Notes: generated by a model from the letters alone, not told the origin. Counted from the stretch's first letter, positions 20,964 through 32,299 are shown. The stretch is 64,000 bases of DNA from Methylocystis sp. IM3 (GCF_038070105.1 NZ_JBBPBZ010000005.1:186001-250000), one strand, 5' to 3'. Numbers and translations are program-made.

Positions 20964-20990
20964 CGCCTCAAACATTTGGGAGTGGTTTAA

Positions 20991-21749
20991 ATGACCGCGC
21001 TATTGGAAATTCGTAACCTCAAGGCCGAGATCGCCGGCAAGCAGATCCTCAACGGCTATGATCTCACCGTCAAGGCGGGCGAGGTGCATGCGATCATGGG
21101 ACCGAACGGCTCGGGCAAATCGACGCTGTCTTATGTGCTCTCTGGCCGGCCTGGGTACCAGATCACCGAGGGGCAGGCGCTGCTTGCTGGCGCCGATCTG
21201 TCGCAGATGAGCGTCGACGAACGCGCTGCGGCGGGGCTGTTCCTCGCCTTTCAATATCCGCTGGAGGTGCCGGGCGTCGCTACGATGACCTTTTTGCGCG
21301 CCGCGCTCAACGCGCAGCGCAAGAAGCGCGGTGAGGAGGAAACGTCTTCGCCCGATCTGATTAAGCGCGTCAAAGAGATCGCCAAGATCCTCGACATGGA
21401 CATGGAGATGCTGAGGCGCCCGGTGAACGTCGGCTTCTCTGGCGGCGAAAAGAAGCGCGCCGAGACGCTGCAGATGATGCTGCTCGAACCCAAGCTGTGC
21501 ATCCTGGATGAGACCGATTCCGGCCTCGACATCGACGCGCTGAAGGTCGTCTCCAATGGCGTCAATCAATTGCGGTCGAAGGACCGGGGCATCGTCGTTA
21601 TCACCCATTATCAGCGCCTGCTCGATTACATCACGCCGGACGTCGTTCACGTGCAATCAGCCGGCCGCATTGTGCGGACCGGGGGGAAGGAGCTTGCGTT
21701 GGAGCTTGAAGACACAGGCTACGCGCGCTACCAAAACGAAGCGGCTTAA
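20991..21749 (+). CDS. sufC: SufC, ABC-type ATPase of the SUF complex
   Basis: 252 residues. Walker A is GPNGSGKST, the ABC signature is FSGGEKKRAE and Walker B is LCILDETDSGLD, with the DSGLD variant typical of SufC. It is cytoplasmic, with no transport role, and powers conformational change in SufB/SufD. It follows sufB after 27 bases and is 3 bases before sufD. Confidence 0.97.
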   Translation: MTALLEIRNLKAEIAGKQILNGYDLTVKAGEVHAIMGPNGSGKSTLSYVLSGRPGYQITEGQALLAGADLSQMSVDERAAAGLFLAFQYPLEVPGVATMTFLRAALNAQRKKRGEEETSSPDLIKRVKEIAKILDMDMEMLRRPVNVGFSGGEKKRAETLQMMLLEPKLCILDETDSGLDIDALKVVSNGVNQLRSKDRGIVVITHYQRLLDYITPDVVHVQSAGRIVRTGGKELALELEDTGYARYQNEAA

Positions 21750-21752
21750 GTC

Positions 21753-23081
21753 ATGAGCAACGCACCGAGCGCTCCCGCGCGCAAACTCACCGAGGCCGAG
21801 GCTCGCCTGGCGGAAATCTTCGCCTCGCAACGAAGCGCCGGCGCGCCGCAACTTGCCAAGCTGCGGACCGCCGCCTTCAGCGCCTTTTCGAAGACGGGCC
21901 TCCCCAACCGACATGATGAGGCATGGAAATACACGGATTTGCGCGCCCTGCTGCGCGATGTGAAGCCCTTGGCCGCGCCGCCGGAAGAAAGCGTCAAGCA
22001 AAACCTGCGGAATGCGGCGGTTCTTGCAGGCGTCAACGCTCGGCGCATCGTCTTCGTCGGCGGCTATTTTGATCCGAAACTTTCCGATCTCGGCGATTTG
22101 GAAAAAGGGTTGAGCGTGATGTCGCTGTCCGAGGCCTTGGCCAAGGGCGACGCCGCGACGATCGCGCAGCTCGGGAAAGTTGGCCAGGTTGACGATCCCG
22201 CTTTCGCACTCAACACGGCTTTCATGGGCGAAGGCGTCGTCATCCGTGTCGGCGCCGGCGTATGCGTGGAGCGACCGATACAATTGGTCTTCGTGGCGGG
22301 CGCGCAGCCGGCGACTTATTTCCTGCGCTCGCTCGTCGTCGTCGAAAACGGCGCGCGGGCGACGCTGATCGAAAGCTTCGAGGGCGCTACGACACAGGAA
22401 TATCACGTAAACGCCGCGACAGAAGTCGTGCTGGAAGAGGGCGCGTCGCTGGACCGACTCAAGATCAGCTGCGAAGGCGACGCCGCGATGCACGTCGCGA
22501 CCTTCGTCGCCTCACTCGCTCCCAACGCCCAGCTGAGCGACCTCGGGCTTAATCTCGGCGGAGCCGTGTTGCGCAACCAGTCCTTTGTCAGCCTGAACGG
22601 GCAGGGGGCCCATGCCGGCGTGCGCGGCGCCAATATTTTGAAGCACAAGGAACATGCCGACGCGACTTTGTTCCTCGAACATGCGGCGGAACGTTCGGAG
22701 AGCAAGGCGCTGTTTAAATCGGTGCTGGACGATGCGTCGCAGGCGGTGTTTCAGGGCAAGATCCTGGTTCGGCCCGGCGCGCAAAAGACCGATGCGCGCA
22801 TGATGGCTCGCGCGCTGTTGCTGTCGGAAGGCGCGCAGGCCAATTGCAAACCGGAGCTGGAAATCTTCGCCGACGACGTGCAATGCGCGCATGGTTCGAC
22901 GGTCGGCGCGCTGGACGAAAACTTGGTTTTCTATCTGATGGCGCGCGGGATTTGCCAAGCGGAAGCCGAAGCGCTGCTGACCGAAGCTTTCGTTGGGGAA
23001 GTGATCGACGCCGTGGAAAATCGCAGCCTTCGCGAGGCTCTATCCGCCCTCGTTTCCGAGCGACTGAGAGTGCGAAAATGA
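21753..23081 (+). CDS. sufD: SufD, SUF complex subunit
   Basis: 442 residues, paralogous to SufB and its partner in the scaffold; it helps iron entry. The N-terminal helical part has the SufD feature GLPNRHDEAWKYTDLR; the C-terminal beta-helix part includes QGKILVRPGAQKTDARM and AHGSTVGALDENLVFYLMARG. Its stop overlaps the sufS start (ATGA), indicating coupled translation. Confidence 0.96.
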   Translation: MSNAPSAPARKLTEAEARLAEIFASQRSAGAPQLAKLRTAAFSAFSKTGLPNRHDEAWKYTDLRALLRDVKPLAAPPEESVKQNLRNAAVLAGVNARRIVFVGGYFDPKLSDLGDLEKGLSVMSLSEALAKGDAATIAQLGKVGQVDDPAFALNTAFMGEGVVIRVGAGVCVERPIQLVFVAGAQPATYFLRSLVVVENGARATLIESFEGATTQEYHVNAATEVVLEEGASLDRLKISCEGDAAMHVATFVASLAPNAQLSDLGLNLGGAVLRNQSFVSLNGQGAHAGVRGANILKHKEHADATLFLEHAAERSESKALFKSVLDDASQAVFQGKILVRPGAQKTDARMMARALLLSEGAQANCKPELEIFADDVQCAHGSTVGALDENLVFYLMARGICQAEAEALLTEAFVGEVIDAVENRSLREALSALVSERLRVRK

Positions 23082-24322
23082 TCCCACAGCTAGTGAACGA
23101 TACAACATATGACGTTGCGCGGTTGCGTCGCGACTTCCCGATCTTGGACGTAAGAATTCACGGCCTCCCGCTCGTCTATCTGGACAATGCGGCGTCGGCG
23201 CAAAAGCCTCAAGCGGTTCTCGATCGCATTCAGCACGCCTATGCCGGCGAATATGCGAACGTTCATCGTGGACTTCACTTCCTCGCCAATGCCGCGACGG
23301 AGCAATATGAGGGCGCCCGGGAAAAGCTACGCAATTTTCTCAACGCAGAGCGTTCGGAAGAGATCGTTTTTACGAGAGGCGCGACGGAGGCGATAAACCT
23401 GGTCGCGCAATCTTTCGCGCGCGACAGGATCAGCGCCGGCGACGAAATCGTCGTATCGATCATGGAACACCACGCCAACATTGTGCCGTGGCATTTCCTG
23501 CGCGAGCGCAATGGGGCGGTCATCAAATGGGCGAAGGTCGATGACGAAGGAAATTTTCTTCTGGATGAATTTGAAAAGCTTTTGACCGAACGGACAAAGA
23601 TCGTAGCCGTGACACACATGTCCAACGTGCTAGGCACGGTGGCGCCAATTAAGGAAATTGTGGGCCTCGCTCATGCGCGGGGGATTCCGGTTCTTATAGA
23701 TGGCTCCCAGGCCGCCGTTCACCTCGATGTGGACGTTGTGGATCTCGACTGCGATTTCTACGTCGTCACGGGGCATAAGCTCTATGGACCTACGGGGATT
23801 GGCGTTTTATATGGAAAATACGAGCATTTGGCTGCGATGAGTCCGTTTAACGGCGGCGGCGAGATGATTCGGGAGGTGCGGGAAGAGGGTGTTACCTACG
23901 GAGATCCGCCGCACCGCTTCGAAGCCGGCACCCCAGCGATCGTTCAGGCGATTGGGCTTGGCGCCGCGGTTGACTACATCAATTCGATCGGCAAGTCCCG
24001 TATTCGGGCGCATGAACGCGAATTGCTCGAATATGCGACGGAGCGATTGCGCGAGATAGATTCAATGCGAATTTTAGGCGCGGCGGAAGAGAAGGGCGCC
24101 ATTGTTTCCTTTACGATGGACGGCGCGCATCCCCACGATATCGCCACCATCATCGATCGCTCTGGAATCGCCATCCGGGCGGGAACCCACTGCGCTATGC
24201 CGTTGTTGAATCGCTTCGGCGTCACCGCCGCCTGCCGGGCCTCGTTCGGGCTTTATAACACAAAGGACGAAGTCGACCAGTTCGTTCAGTCGATATGGAA
24301 AGCGCGTCAGCTCTTCGCGTAG
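23078..24322 (+). CDS. sufS: SufS, group II cysteine desulfurase
   Basis: 414 residues. It removes sulfur from cysteine and hands it to SufE (gene at 56662-57105) for SufBCD. PLP lysine is Lys234 (TGHKLYGPTG); the catalytic Cys is Cys372 in RAGTHCAMPLL, the group II loop. The start overlaps the end of sufD. The segment 23080-24300 has slightly more A/T in third positions than sufBCD, which could point to a separate history; this is an impression, not a measurement. Confidence 0.96.
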   Translation: MIPQLVNDTTYDVARLRRDFPILDVRIHGLPLVYLDNAASAQKPQAVLDRIQHAYAGEYANVHRGLHFLANAATEQYEGAREKLRNFLNAERSEEIVFTRGATEAINLVAQSFARDRISAGDEIVVSIMEHHANIVPWHFLRERNGAVIKWAKVDDEGNFLLDEFEKLLTERTKIVAVTHMSNVLGTVAPIKEIVGLAHARGIPVLIDGSQAAVHLDVDVVDLDCDFYVVTGHKLYGPTGIGVLYGKYEHLAAMSPFNGGGEMIREVREEGVTYGDPPHRFEAGTPAIVQAIGLGAAVDYINSIGKSRIRAHERELLEYATERLREIDSMRILGAAEEKGAIVSFTMDGAHPHDIATIIDRSGIAIRAGTHCAMPLLNRFGVTAACRASFGLYNTKDEVDQFVQSIWKARQLFA

Positions 24323-24344
24323 GCCCGTGAGCTCCGCCCGATCG

Positions 24345-24600
24345 CCCACGCGATCGATCGGTAACGTAGGCGACACACGGCACTATGAAGACTGAACCGA
24401 CAAGCCCGGGCGGCTTTCTTGATCTGGGCCAATTGCGCGCAGATCTTGTCGATCAATCGCCCGCCCTCGCGGCGCGGCGCTCTGGCGCCGCCGGTGCGCT
24501 TCACAGGACTCCACACCAGCTCATCGGGGGTCAGCTCAGGCGCGTCCACCTTTCGGATCCATACGCCGAAATCCAGGCCATACTGACGGGAATCATTGCC
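24345..24600 (-). mobile_element. C-terminal remnant of an IS630-family transposase
   Basis: Minus-strand text APELTPDELVWSPVKRTGGAR followed by RLIDKICAQLAQIKK matches the end of IS630-type DDE transposases (APELNPDELVW..VKRTG). A frameshift then continues as GLVGSVFIVPCVAYVTD, the usual C terminus. Only the last fifth or so is left. It sits between sufS and the nifB promoter region. Confidence 0.65.
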
Positions 24601-24794
24601 ATTGATCCAATGAAACTCCAACTGTTCTTGACGCGCGGTTAGACTACCACGCTGGCCGCGACACAAACGCACGGCCCCCCAAGCCTGGTTTGAAGACCGC
24701 CGCCGGCCATGGCCAACGAAATTGTCGCCTAATTCTCGACTCTGAGTGAGATGTTGAATTTGTAACAAGCTTTACCGCGCGTAATGTAGAGACA

Positions 24795-24810
24795 TGTTTG
24801 AATATTGACA
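24795..24810 (+). promoter_or_regulatory. NifA upstream activator site for nifB
   Basis: TGT-TTGAATATTG-ACA, exact spacing, 70 bases before the sigma-54 promoter. A second imperfect copy (TGT-N9-ACA) follows at 24812. Confidence 0.75.
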
Positions 24811-24864
24811 TTGTTGGTTCTCGACACTGCTTTGATTTATCGAGCTTTTTCGCAGTAGAGGCGC

Positions 24865-24879
24865 TGGCATGGTTGTTGC
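24865..24879 (+). promoter_or_regulatory. Sigma-54 promoter for the nifB operon
   Basis: TGGCATG-GTTG-TTGC, GG-N10-GC, 84 bases before the nifB ATG. Confidence 0.8.
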
Positions 24880-24962
24880 GATCCCTGCGGCAAACTGATG
24901 CATCGGTCCGTCTCAGCCGAGAGCCGGCGTAGGCGACTTTGCAGCGCAGAAGGAAACAAGCC

Positions 24963-26534
24963 ATGGCGTCTTTGGATGTTGGAACGGCCGGTGCAGTTGA
25001 AGGGGTGAACGCGGCGATCGCGATGGATGACGTGATGCAGAAGATCGCCGAGCACAAGGGCTGCGGCACGTCAGGCGGCAGCGGCAAGGCGAGCTGCGGT
25101 TCGGGCGCCGGGCAGGGCGACCTGCCGACGGAGATCTGGGAGAAGGTCAAGAACCATCCTTGCTACAGCGAAGAGGCGCACCATCACTATGCGCGCATGC
25201 ACGTCGCCGTCGCGCCCGCCTGTAACATCCAATGTAACTATTGCAACCGAAAATATGATTGCGCGAATGAGTCGCGTCCCGGCGTCGTCAGCGAGAAGCT
25301 GACCCCGGAGCAGGCCGCGAAGAAAGTTTTGGCCGTCGCCTCCACCATTCCGCAAATGACGGTCCTGGGCATCGCCGGCCCGGGCGATCCGCTCGCTAAT
25401 CCGGAAAAAACTTTCAAAACCTTCGATCTGATCTCACGCACCGCGCCGGATATCAAGCTCTGCTTGTCAACTAACGGTCTCGCTTTGCCGGATCACGTTG
25501 ATACGATCGCCGGCTACAACGTCGATCACGTCACGATCACGATCAATATGGTCGACCCGGAAGTCGGCGCGAAGATTTATCCCTGGGTGTTCTGGAAGCA
25601 TAAGCGCTACACCGGCGTCGAGGCGGCGAAGCTCCTGACTGACCGTCAGCTGCAGGGGCTCGAAATGCTCACCGAGCGCGGCATTCTGTGCAAAGTGAAT
25701 TCGGTGATGATCCCCGGAATTAACGACGAACACCTTGTCGAGGTGAATAAGGCGGTCAAATCCCGCGGCGCGTTCCTCCACAACATCATGCCGCTTATTT
25801 CGGCGCCGGAGCACGGCACGGTGTTCGGCCTTAACGGCCAACGCGGTCCCTCGGCGCAAGAGCTGAAGGCGCTACAGGATAGTTGCGAAGGCGAAATGAA
25901 CATGATGCGCCATTGCCGACAGTGCCGCGCCGACGCGGTTGGCCTGCTCGGTGAGGATCGCAGCGCTGAGTTCACCACGGAAAAGATCATGGCGATGGAG
26001 GTCGATTACGATCTCGAATCCCGCAAGGCCTATCAGGAGAAAGTCGAAGAAGAGCGCGTCGCCAAGGTCGCCGCGAAGCAGGAAGAACTGGCGACTCTGG
26101 CCGGCACCGCGAGCGACATCAAATTGCTGATCGCCGTGGCGACCAAGGGCTCGGGTCTGATCAACGAACATTTCGGCCACGCCAAAGAGTTCCAGGTCTA
26201 CGAACTCTCGACCTCGGGCGCCAAATTCGTCGGCCATCGCCGCGTCGATCTCTACTGTCAGGGCGGATATGGCGACGAAGACAGTCTCGAGACGGTGATC
26301 CGCGCGATCAACGACTGCCATGCGGTGTTCGTCGCGAAGATCGGCGGCTGTCCGAAGAATGACCTGCTGAAGGCCGGAATCGAACCCGTCGATCAATTTG
26401 CGCATGAGTTCATCGAAAAGTCGGCGATCGCCTGGTTCAAGGCCTATCTCGAAAAAGTGAACAGCGGCGAGATCGAACATCAGGAGCGTGGCGACGCGGA
26501 AATCAGGCAGGGCGCGCTCATCAACGCGGCCTGA
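24963..26534 (+). CDS. nifB: NifB, radical SAM NifB-co synthase
   Basis: 523 residues. NifB fuses two [4Fe-4S] clusters and inserts carbide to make NifB-co, the FeMo-co core. The radical SAM motif is Cys87, Cys91, Cys94 (C-X3-C-X2-C). Further Cys for the substrate clusters include GCGTSG near 34, NHPCYSE at 67 and [10 protein letters not shown]. Residues about 390-510 form a NifX-like C-terminal domain ([22 protein letters not shown]) thought to hold the product. The ATG at 24963 has AAGGA upstream. It heads nifB-fdxN-A-type-TPR-LRV. Confidence 0.97.
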   Translation: MASLDVGTAGAVEGVNAAIAMDDVMQKIAEHKGCGTSGGSGKASCGSGAGQGDLPTEIWEKVKNHPCYSEEAHHHYARMHVAVAPACNIQCNYCNRKYDCANESRPGVVSEKLTPEQAAKKVLAVASTIPQMTVLGIAGPGDPLANPEKTFKTFDLISRTAPDIKLCLSTNGLALPDHVDTIAGYNVDHVTITINMVDPEVGAKIYPWVFWKHKRYTGVEAAKLLTDRQLQGLEMLTERGILCKVNSVMIPGINDEHLVEVNKAVKSRGAFLHNIMPLISAPEHGTVFGLNGQRGPSAQELKALQDSCEGEMNMMRHCRQCRADAVGLLGEDRSAEFTTEKIMAMEVDYDLESRKAYQEKVEEERVAKVAAKQEELATLAGTASDIKLLIAVATKGSGLINEHFGHAKEFQVYELSTSGAKFVGHRRVDLYCQGGYGDEDSLETVIRAINDCHAVFVAKIGGCPKNDLLKAGIEPVDQFAHEFIEKSAIAWFKAYLEKVNSGEIEHQERGDAEIRQGALINAA

Positions 26535-26586
26535 GCAGACGTTGCCACACTCTACGTCACCAAATCAAAGCGTAGGAGCAAAGGAT

Positions 26587-26811
26587 ATGGCGCTTAAAAT
26601 CATCGCCTCGCAGTGCACGAGCTGTTCGGCCTGTGAGCCTGAATGCCCGAATGTGGCGATCTACGAAAAGGGGGGCACTTTCGTGATCGATCCAAAAAAA
26701 TGCACGGAGTGCATCGGCCATTTTGACGCGCCGCAATGCGCCGCCGTCTGTCCAGTCGACAACACCTGCGTCATCGACAACGCCTATCCGCGTTATCAGG
26801 CACCGGCTTAA
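26587..26811 (+). CDS. fdxN: 2[4Fe-4S] ferredoxin, FdxN type (nifB-linked)
   Basis: A 74-residue ferredoxin with Cys in [11 protein letters not shown] and [17 protein letters not shown], the nif-type spacing. A ferredoxin gene directly after nifB is common and the protein is thought to supply electrons to NifB. AGGAG lies 7 bases before the ATG. It resembles the sufB-linked copy through most of its length but has a longer C terminus. Confidence 0.93.
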   Translation: MALKIIASQCTSCSACEPECPNVAIYEKGGTFVIDPKKCTECIGHFDAPQCAAVCPVDNTCVIDNAYPRYQAPA

Positions 26812-26822
26812 GGGGGTTCGCA

Positions 26823-27161
26823 ATGAAATTTACGCTTACGCCGGCCGCACAAAAATTCATTCGGCGCATGGTGCAGTTTAGCGCCAATCCAGGCGGAGGC
26901 TTTCGCTTGCTGGTGTCCCCGGGCGGTTGCTCGGGGCTCAGCGCGATATTCGACGTCGAAGCCGCGCCGCACGCTGGCGATCAGGAATTCCTTGTCGCTG
27001 GCGTGAAATTTTATCTGCCGGCGGAAAGCCGCTTGCTGCTGGACGGCGTGACGATTGATTTTGCCGACTCCTCGACGAGCGGCGGCCTCGTCTTTCACGA
27101 TCCGAAAAACACCGGATCCTGTAAGAGCGCTAGCGCGCCCGTCGTGGAGCAGATGCACTAA
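26823..27161 (+). CDS. A-type Fe-S carrier-like protein, reduced Cys set
   Basis: 112 residues of the HesB/IscA fold (LTPAAQKFIRRMVQ, LLVSPGGCSGLSAIF, VTIDFADSSTSGGLVFHDPKN). A-type carriers usually use one Cys plus a C-terminal C-X-C. Here Cys36 is present but the end reads TGSCKSAS, with only Cys100. The other two A-type proteins in this window keep the full set. It may carry clusters or sulfur to NifB or the fdxN product. It starts 11 bases after fdxN, in the same operon. Confidence 0.82.
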   Translation: MKFTLTPAAQKFIRRMVQFSANPGGGFRLLVSPGGCSGLSAIFDVEAAPHAGDQEFLVAGVKFYLPAESRLLLDGVTIDFADSSTSGGLVFHDPKNTGSCKSASAPVVEQMH

Positions 27162-27172
27162 GGGCGCGCCCA

Positions 27173-27706
27173 ATGGTGACCGGCGAGCAAGCCATACTGA
27201 GCTCCGACGAGAAAGAACTTCTCGCCGGAGCGTTGCTTGGCGAGGGCCTGCCGCCGGAGGCCGAAAGATTTCTCGGTCTCGCGAGCGAAACCTACGCCGA
27301 TTCCGAAACGGCGGAGCGCTATTTGCGCCAGGCCCAACAATGGGCCCCTGATCATGCCGCCGTTTTGATCGGCTTTTATCGTTTTTACTTTTACAAAGGC
27401 AGATTGCGGGAGGCATTGGAGATCGCCAATCGCTGTCTCGAAAAAGCGACGCGCGAGAACAATATGCCGCGAGACTGGCGGCGGGCCTGCGCGCAGGACG
27501 CCGTTTTCGATCGCTATGACGAGATGTTGCCGCGCTTCTTCCTCTTCACATTGAAGGGCTACGCCTATTTGCAGATGCGCCTCGGCGCTCTCGACGAAAG
27601 CCGCGTCGCGATCGCCAAGCTTCTCGAACTCGACCCCACCGACAAGATTGGCGCGAAGGTTTTGCAGGGCATCCTAGACAGGATTGGGCTCGACGATGAC
27701 GCATGA
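27173..27706 (+). CDS. TPR-like helical protein in the nifB operon
   Basis: 177 residues, helical, with tetratricopeptide-like repeats (AERYLRQAQQWAPDHAAVLI, LREALEIANRCLEKATREN, ALDESRVAIAKLLELDP). It probably acts by protein contact. It begins 11 bases after the A-type carrier gene and its stop overlaps the start of the LRV gene, so translation is coupled. Similar in build to the 15800-16282 protein. Confidence 0.65.
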   Translation: MVTGEQAILSSDEKELLAGALLGEGLPPEAERFLGLASETYADSETAERYLRQAQQWAPDHAAVLIGFYRFYFYKGRLREALEIANRCLEKATRENNMPRDWRRACAQDAVFDRYDEMLPRFFLFTLKGYAYLQMRLGALDESRVAIAKLLELDPTDKIGAKVLQGILDRIGLDDDA

Positions 27707-28454
27707 AATCGACGAGGCGCGTGACTGGCGCGGGCGGGACATCGATTGTGCAGATTGTGCGCACCAAGAGTTGCTCGCCGCGAGACGTTGTGAATTGCGC
27801 AAGGCTTGCGTAAATGATCGGTACGCGCGGCGAATCGATCGTTTCTTCAATTGGCATCCTGAACTCGCCGACCGCTATCTTTCGCATCCGCATTTCGAAG
27901 TGCGCGCCATCGCGGCGAAATTTGCCAATCCCTTTCTTTTACCACGGCTCCTGTCGGATCCCGACGAGACGGTGCGGTGGGAAGCTGTTCAGCGGTTGCC
28001 GGCGCGCTATCAGCGTGAATTACGCAATGACCCGCATCGCGAAGTCAGGATACGCATCGCAACGCTTCTCGACGACCCGGATCTTGTGCCGATGATGCAG
28101 GACAAGGACTATTACGTGCGCATTGTGATTGCGCGCAAGGTCGCGCCAGCGTTGCTTGTGGCGATGCTCGACGATGTGGAAGTTGAGGTGCGACGGATCG
28201 TTGCGCAGCGTATCGACGCCCAATGGCTGGGGAGAATGGGTCGAGATTCAAGCGCTGATGTGCGTCTGGAAGCCGCGAAAAGAATGACCCCGGAACAGTT
28301 GTCGGATTTGAGAGACGACGTAGATTGGCGACTGCGCCATTACGTAGCGACGAGACTGAACGTGGAGGAAATCGGATATCTGATCCATGACAGCGATCCG
28401 CTCGTCGCGGAAGCCGCCCGCCAGCGTCTCGCGGCCGAGGGCCCGATAGGATGA
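27696..28454 (+). CDS. Fe-S leucine-rich-variant (LRV) repeat protein, second copy
   Basis: 252 residues. Cys18, 21, 32 and 38 repeat the C-X2-C-X10-C-X5-C spacing of the 18726-19463 protein exactly, followed by the same helical repeat type (DPDETVRWEAVQRL, DPHREVRIRIATLL, DVEVEVRRIVAQRI). The two share YARRIDRFF/RARRIDRFF and a His-Pro-x-Phe-Glu-Val/Leu-Arg segment, so they are clear paralogues. Function unknown; both follow a nif ferredoxin. Confidence 0.85.
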   Translation: MTHEIDEARDWRGRDIDCADCAHQELLAARRCELRKACVNDRYARRIDRFFNWHPELADRYLSHPHFEVRAIAAKFANPFLLPRLLSDPDETVRWEAVQRLPARYQRELRNDPHREVRIRIATLLDDPDLVPMMQDKDYYVRIVIARKVAPALLVAMLDDVEVEVRRIVAQRIDAQWLGRMGRDSSADVRLEAAKRMTPEQLSDLRDDVDWRLRHYVATRLNVEEIGYLIHDSDPLVAEAARQRLAAEGPIG

Positions 28455-28500
28455 CCCGCCTGGCGCCCGCGCTGCGCCATTGGCGCCGCCGCTTTCGGCG

Positions 28501-29337
28501 TCAACTCGCGGGCCGCCCCACGGCGAACTGCAGCGGCGCGCCGCCCGCTGTCGGGGGCGTCCCGGCTGCGAGGGCGTCGGCGAGCCGATCAAGCCGGATC
28601 AGCGCGAGGCCCCTATCGCCGCTGTGTGAACCGGCAACGCCGATCTCGATCTCGCCCGCTATCACTTTTGTACCGGGCGCCGGAGCCTTGCCGTCTACAT
28701 GGTAAGGCGTCACGCGCTTTCGCGCGAGGTTGCGATGCTTGGTGCGCGCAACGACTTCCTGGCCGATGTAGCATCCCTTGGTGAAATCGACGCCGGCGAG
28801 CAGATCCATGTTGGCTTCGTGGGGGAATGCGTCGCCATAGACAAAATCCACTCCGCCTTGCGGCACGCCGGCGGCGATGCGCGCCGCTTGATAGTCTTCA
28901 TGCGCGTCCTCGGCCTTGGTCCCGCGGGGCGCGATCAGCCTCCAGCCCAGCGTCTCGGAGCGCGGGTCCCGCGCGATCGCCAGCGCGGGAATTTTTGGAC
29001 GCGCCTCGCCGAGTACGGCGAAGGCGGCGAGTTCGTCGCTTTTGGATGTGAAACTCACCGCCGCGCGCAACTTATACATGCCGAGACGGCGCAGGAGATC
29101 CAGCTCCAGCTCCTTCGGGCAATCGAGCAAATAGCCGCGGGTCTCGCCCTCGCCTTGCGCGAAGACCAGGAAGTCGATCAATATCTTGCCCTGCGGCGCC
29201 AACAACGCGCAAAAACGGGCGTCGCCCGGGGCGAGTTTGGCGATGTCGTTGGTGACCAGATTATGTAGGAAATTAGTCGCGTCGGCGCCGGAGATTTCGA
29301 CAACGCCGCGCTCCTCCAAGCTGATGACTGCTGACAT
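28501..29337 (-). CDS. ygfZ: YgfZ/GcvT-family folate-binding protein
   Basis: 278 residues of the GcvT-like fold. The diagnostic YgfZ motif KGCYIGQEVVARTKHR is present, with the conserved Cys. YgfZ uses tetrahydrofolate and supports repair or assembly of certain [4Fe-4S] enzymes, especially under oxidative conditions. It converges with the nifB operon and its start is 485 bases from the nifH start, head to head. It may be a housekeeping gene caught inside the cluster; its Fe-S role fits either view. Confidence 0.9.
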   Translation of the reverse strand: MSAVISLEERGVVEISGADATNFLHNLVTNDIAKLAPGDARFCALLAPQGKILIDFLVFAQGEGETRGYLLDCPKELELDLLRRLGMYKLRAAVSFTSKSDELAAFAVLGEARPKIPALAIARDPRSETLGWRLIAPRGTKAEDAHEDYQAARIAAGVPQGGVDFVYGDAFPHEANMDLLAGVDFTKGCYIGQEVVARTKHRNLARKRVTPYHVDGKAPAPGTKVIAGEIEIGVAGSHSGDRGLALIRLDRLADALAAGTPPTAGGAPLQFAVGRPAS

Positions 29338-29576
29338 TGCTTCTTACCCCAAACCGCGATCGTAAGCCGGAATTGGATAGACCCTTTTAATGATGCAAGG
29401 ATATTGCCATGGTTTTATATGGGGCGGAAAGCCAGAACGCGAGAAGTTGCGCTGCGGCCGCAACCCTATAGGGATGCGGCCGAAAACGCTCGTCATTTGG
29501 ACAAATGTCGCCCATGCTTTTGGTGCGAATTCATGCCCCCTAAACCTCTATAACATTGTCGCCCCGCATCGGGTGT

Positions 29577-29592
29577 TGTTAGCTTTTTGACA
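29577..29592 (+). promoter_or_regulatory. NifA upstream activator site for nifHDK
   Basis: TGT-TAGCTTTTTG-ACA, exact spacing, 95 bases before the sigma-54 promoter. The rest of 29338-29822 holds no gene. Confidence 0.78.
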
Positions 29593-29630
29593 TTGCCGCA
29601 ATGGGAGGCGGGTGTCACACAAATAGTTGA

Positions 29631-30710
<1,080 letters not shown>

Positions 30711-30732
30711 GTCTTAAATGCAAGAACGTCGA

Positions 30733-30750
30733 CCTCCCGCCTGCGGGAGG
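30733..30750 (+). other. Hairpin between nifH and nifD
   Basis: CCTCCCG/CGGGAGG stem with a 4-base loop, no T run. Such intercistronic hairpins often stabilise the nifH segment of the message; a diverged version follows nifH copy 2. Confidence 0.6.
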
Positions 30751-30787
30751 CCGAGCCGAAATTCCGAAAACATCAAGGAGCCATCAC

Positions 30788-32290
30788 ATGAGTCTTTCGC
30801 CCACACTAAGCGTTGCGGAGATCAAGACCCGCAATAAAGAACTCATCGAGGAAGTTCTCAAGGTTTATCCCGAGAAGACCGCCAAGCGCCGCGCCAAGCA
30901 CCTCAACGTGCATCAGGAGGGTAAGCCGGATTGCGGCGTGAAGTCGAACATCAAGTCCATCCCCGGCGTGATGACCATTCGCGGCTGCGCTTACGCCGGC
31001 TCCAAGGGCGTCGTTTGGGGTCCGATCAAGGATATGATCCACATCAGCCACGGCCCGGTCGGCTGCGGCCAATATTCCTGGGCGGCGCGCCGCAACTATT
31101 ACATCGGCACGACTGGCATCGACACCTTCGTCACGATGCAGTTCACCTCCGACTTCCAGGAAAAGGACATCGTCTTCGGCGGCGACAAGAAGCTCGCGAA
31201 GATCATGGATGAGATCCAGGAACTGTTCCCCCTGAACAATGGCATCACTGTTCAGTCGGAATGCCCGATCGGCCTGATCGGCGACGATATCGAAGCGGTG
31301 TCGAAGGCCAAGTCGAAAGAATATGAGGGCAAGACCATCGTCCCGGTGCGTTGTGAGGGCTTCCGCGGCGTCTCTCAATCGCTCGGCCATCACATCGCCA
31401 ACGACGCGATCCGCGACTGGGTGTTCGACAAGATCACGCCCGACTCCACGCCGCGTTTCGAGCCGACGCCCTATGACGTCGCCATCATCGGCGACTACAA
31501 CATCGGCGGCGACGCCTGGTCGTCGCGCATCCTGCTCGAAGAGATGGGCCTGCGCGTGATCGCGCAATGGTCGGGCGACGGCAGCCTCGCCGAACTCGAA
31601 GCGACGCCGAAGGCGAAGCTGAACGTGCTGCATTGCTACCGTTCGATGAATTATATTTCGCGCCACATGGAAGAAAAGTATGGCATTCCGTGGTGTGAAT
31701 ATAACTTCTTCGGCCCGAGCAAGATCGCCGAGTCGCTGCGCAAGATCGCCAGCTATTTCGACGACAAGATCAAAGAAGGCGCCGAGCGGGTCATCGAGAA
31801 ATATCAGCCTTTAATGGACGCGGTGATCGCCAAATACCGTCCGCGTCTCGAAGGCAAGACGGTGATGCTGTTCGTCGGCGGGCTGCGCCCGCGCCACGTG
31901 ATCGGCGCTTACGAAGACCTCGGCATGGAAGTCGTCGGCACGGGCTACGAATTTGGCCATAACGACGACTATCAGCGCACCGCCCAGCATTATGTGAAGG
32001 ATGGCACGCTAATCTACGACGACGTGACCGGTTACGAATTCGAGAAATTCGTCGAGAAGATCCAGCCCGATCTCGTCGGCTCCGGCATCAAAGAAAAATA
32101 CGTCTTCCAAAAGATGGGCGTGCCTTTCCGCCAGATGCACAGCTGGGATTATTCGGGTCCCTATCATGGCTATGACGGCTTCGCGATCTTCGCGCGCGAC
32201 ATGGACATGGCGATCAATTCGCCGGTCTGGAAAAAGACCAAGGCGCCTTGGAAGACCGAGGCCCAGCCGCTGCTGCAAGCCGCGGAATAA
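30788..32290 (+). CDS. nifD: NifD, nitrogenase MoFe protein alpha chain
   Basis: 500 residues. P-cluster ligands Cys67, Cys93 and Cys159 and FeMo-co ligands Cys283 (LHCYRS) and His451 ([12 protein letters not shown]) are all present; positions are about 5-9 higher than in Azotobacter. The sequence is plainly of the Mo type. AAGGAG precedes the ATG. Forms the catalytic heterotetramer with NifK. Confidence 0.98.
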   Translation: MSLSPTLSVAEIKTRNKELIEEVLKVYPEKTAKRRAKHLNVHQEGKPDCGVKSNIKSIPGVMTIRGCAYAGSKGVVWGPIKDMIHISHGPVGCGQYSWAARRNYYIGTTGIDTFVTMQFTSDFQEKDIVFGGDKKLAKIMDEIQELFPLNNGITVQSECPIGLIGDDIEAVSKAKSKEYEGKTIVPVRCEGFRGVSQSLGHHIANDAIRDWVFDKITPDSTPRFEPTPYDVAIIGDYNIGGDAWSSRILLEEMGLRVIAQWSGDGSLAELEATPKAKLNVLHCYRSMNYISRHMEEKYGIPWCEYNFFGPSKIAESLRKIASYFDDKIKEGAERVIEKYQPLMDAVIAKYRPRLEGKTVMLFVGGLRPRHVIGAYEDLGMEVVGTGYEFGHNDDYQRTAQHYVKDGTLIYDDVTGYEFEKFVEKIQPDLVGSGIKEKYVFQKMGVPFRQMHSWDYSGPYHGYDGFAIFARDMDMAINSPVWKKTKAPWKTEAQPLLQAAE

Positions 32291-32299
32291 AACTTAGGC

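Noticed and set aside
24939..24962. Earlier start for NifB at 24939
   Set aside because: The extra residues MQRRRKQA are not family-like, and AAGGA sits correctly for the ATG at 24963.
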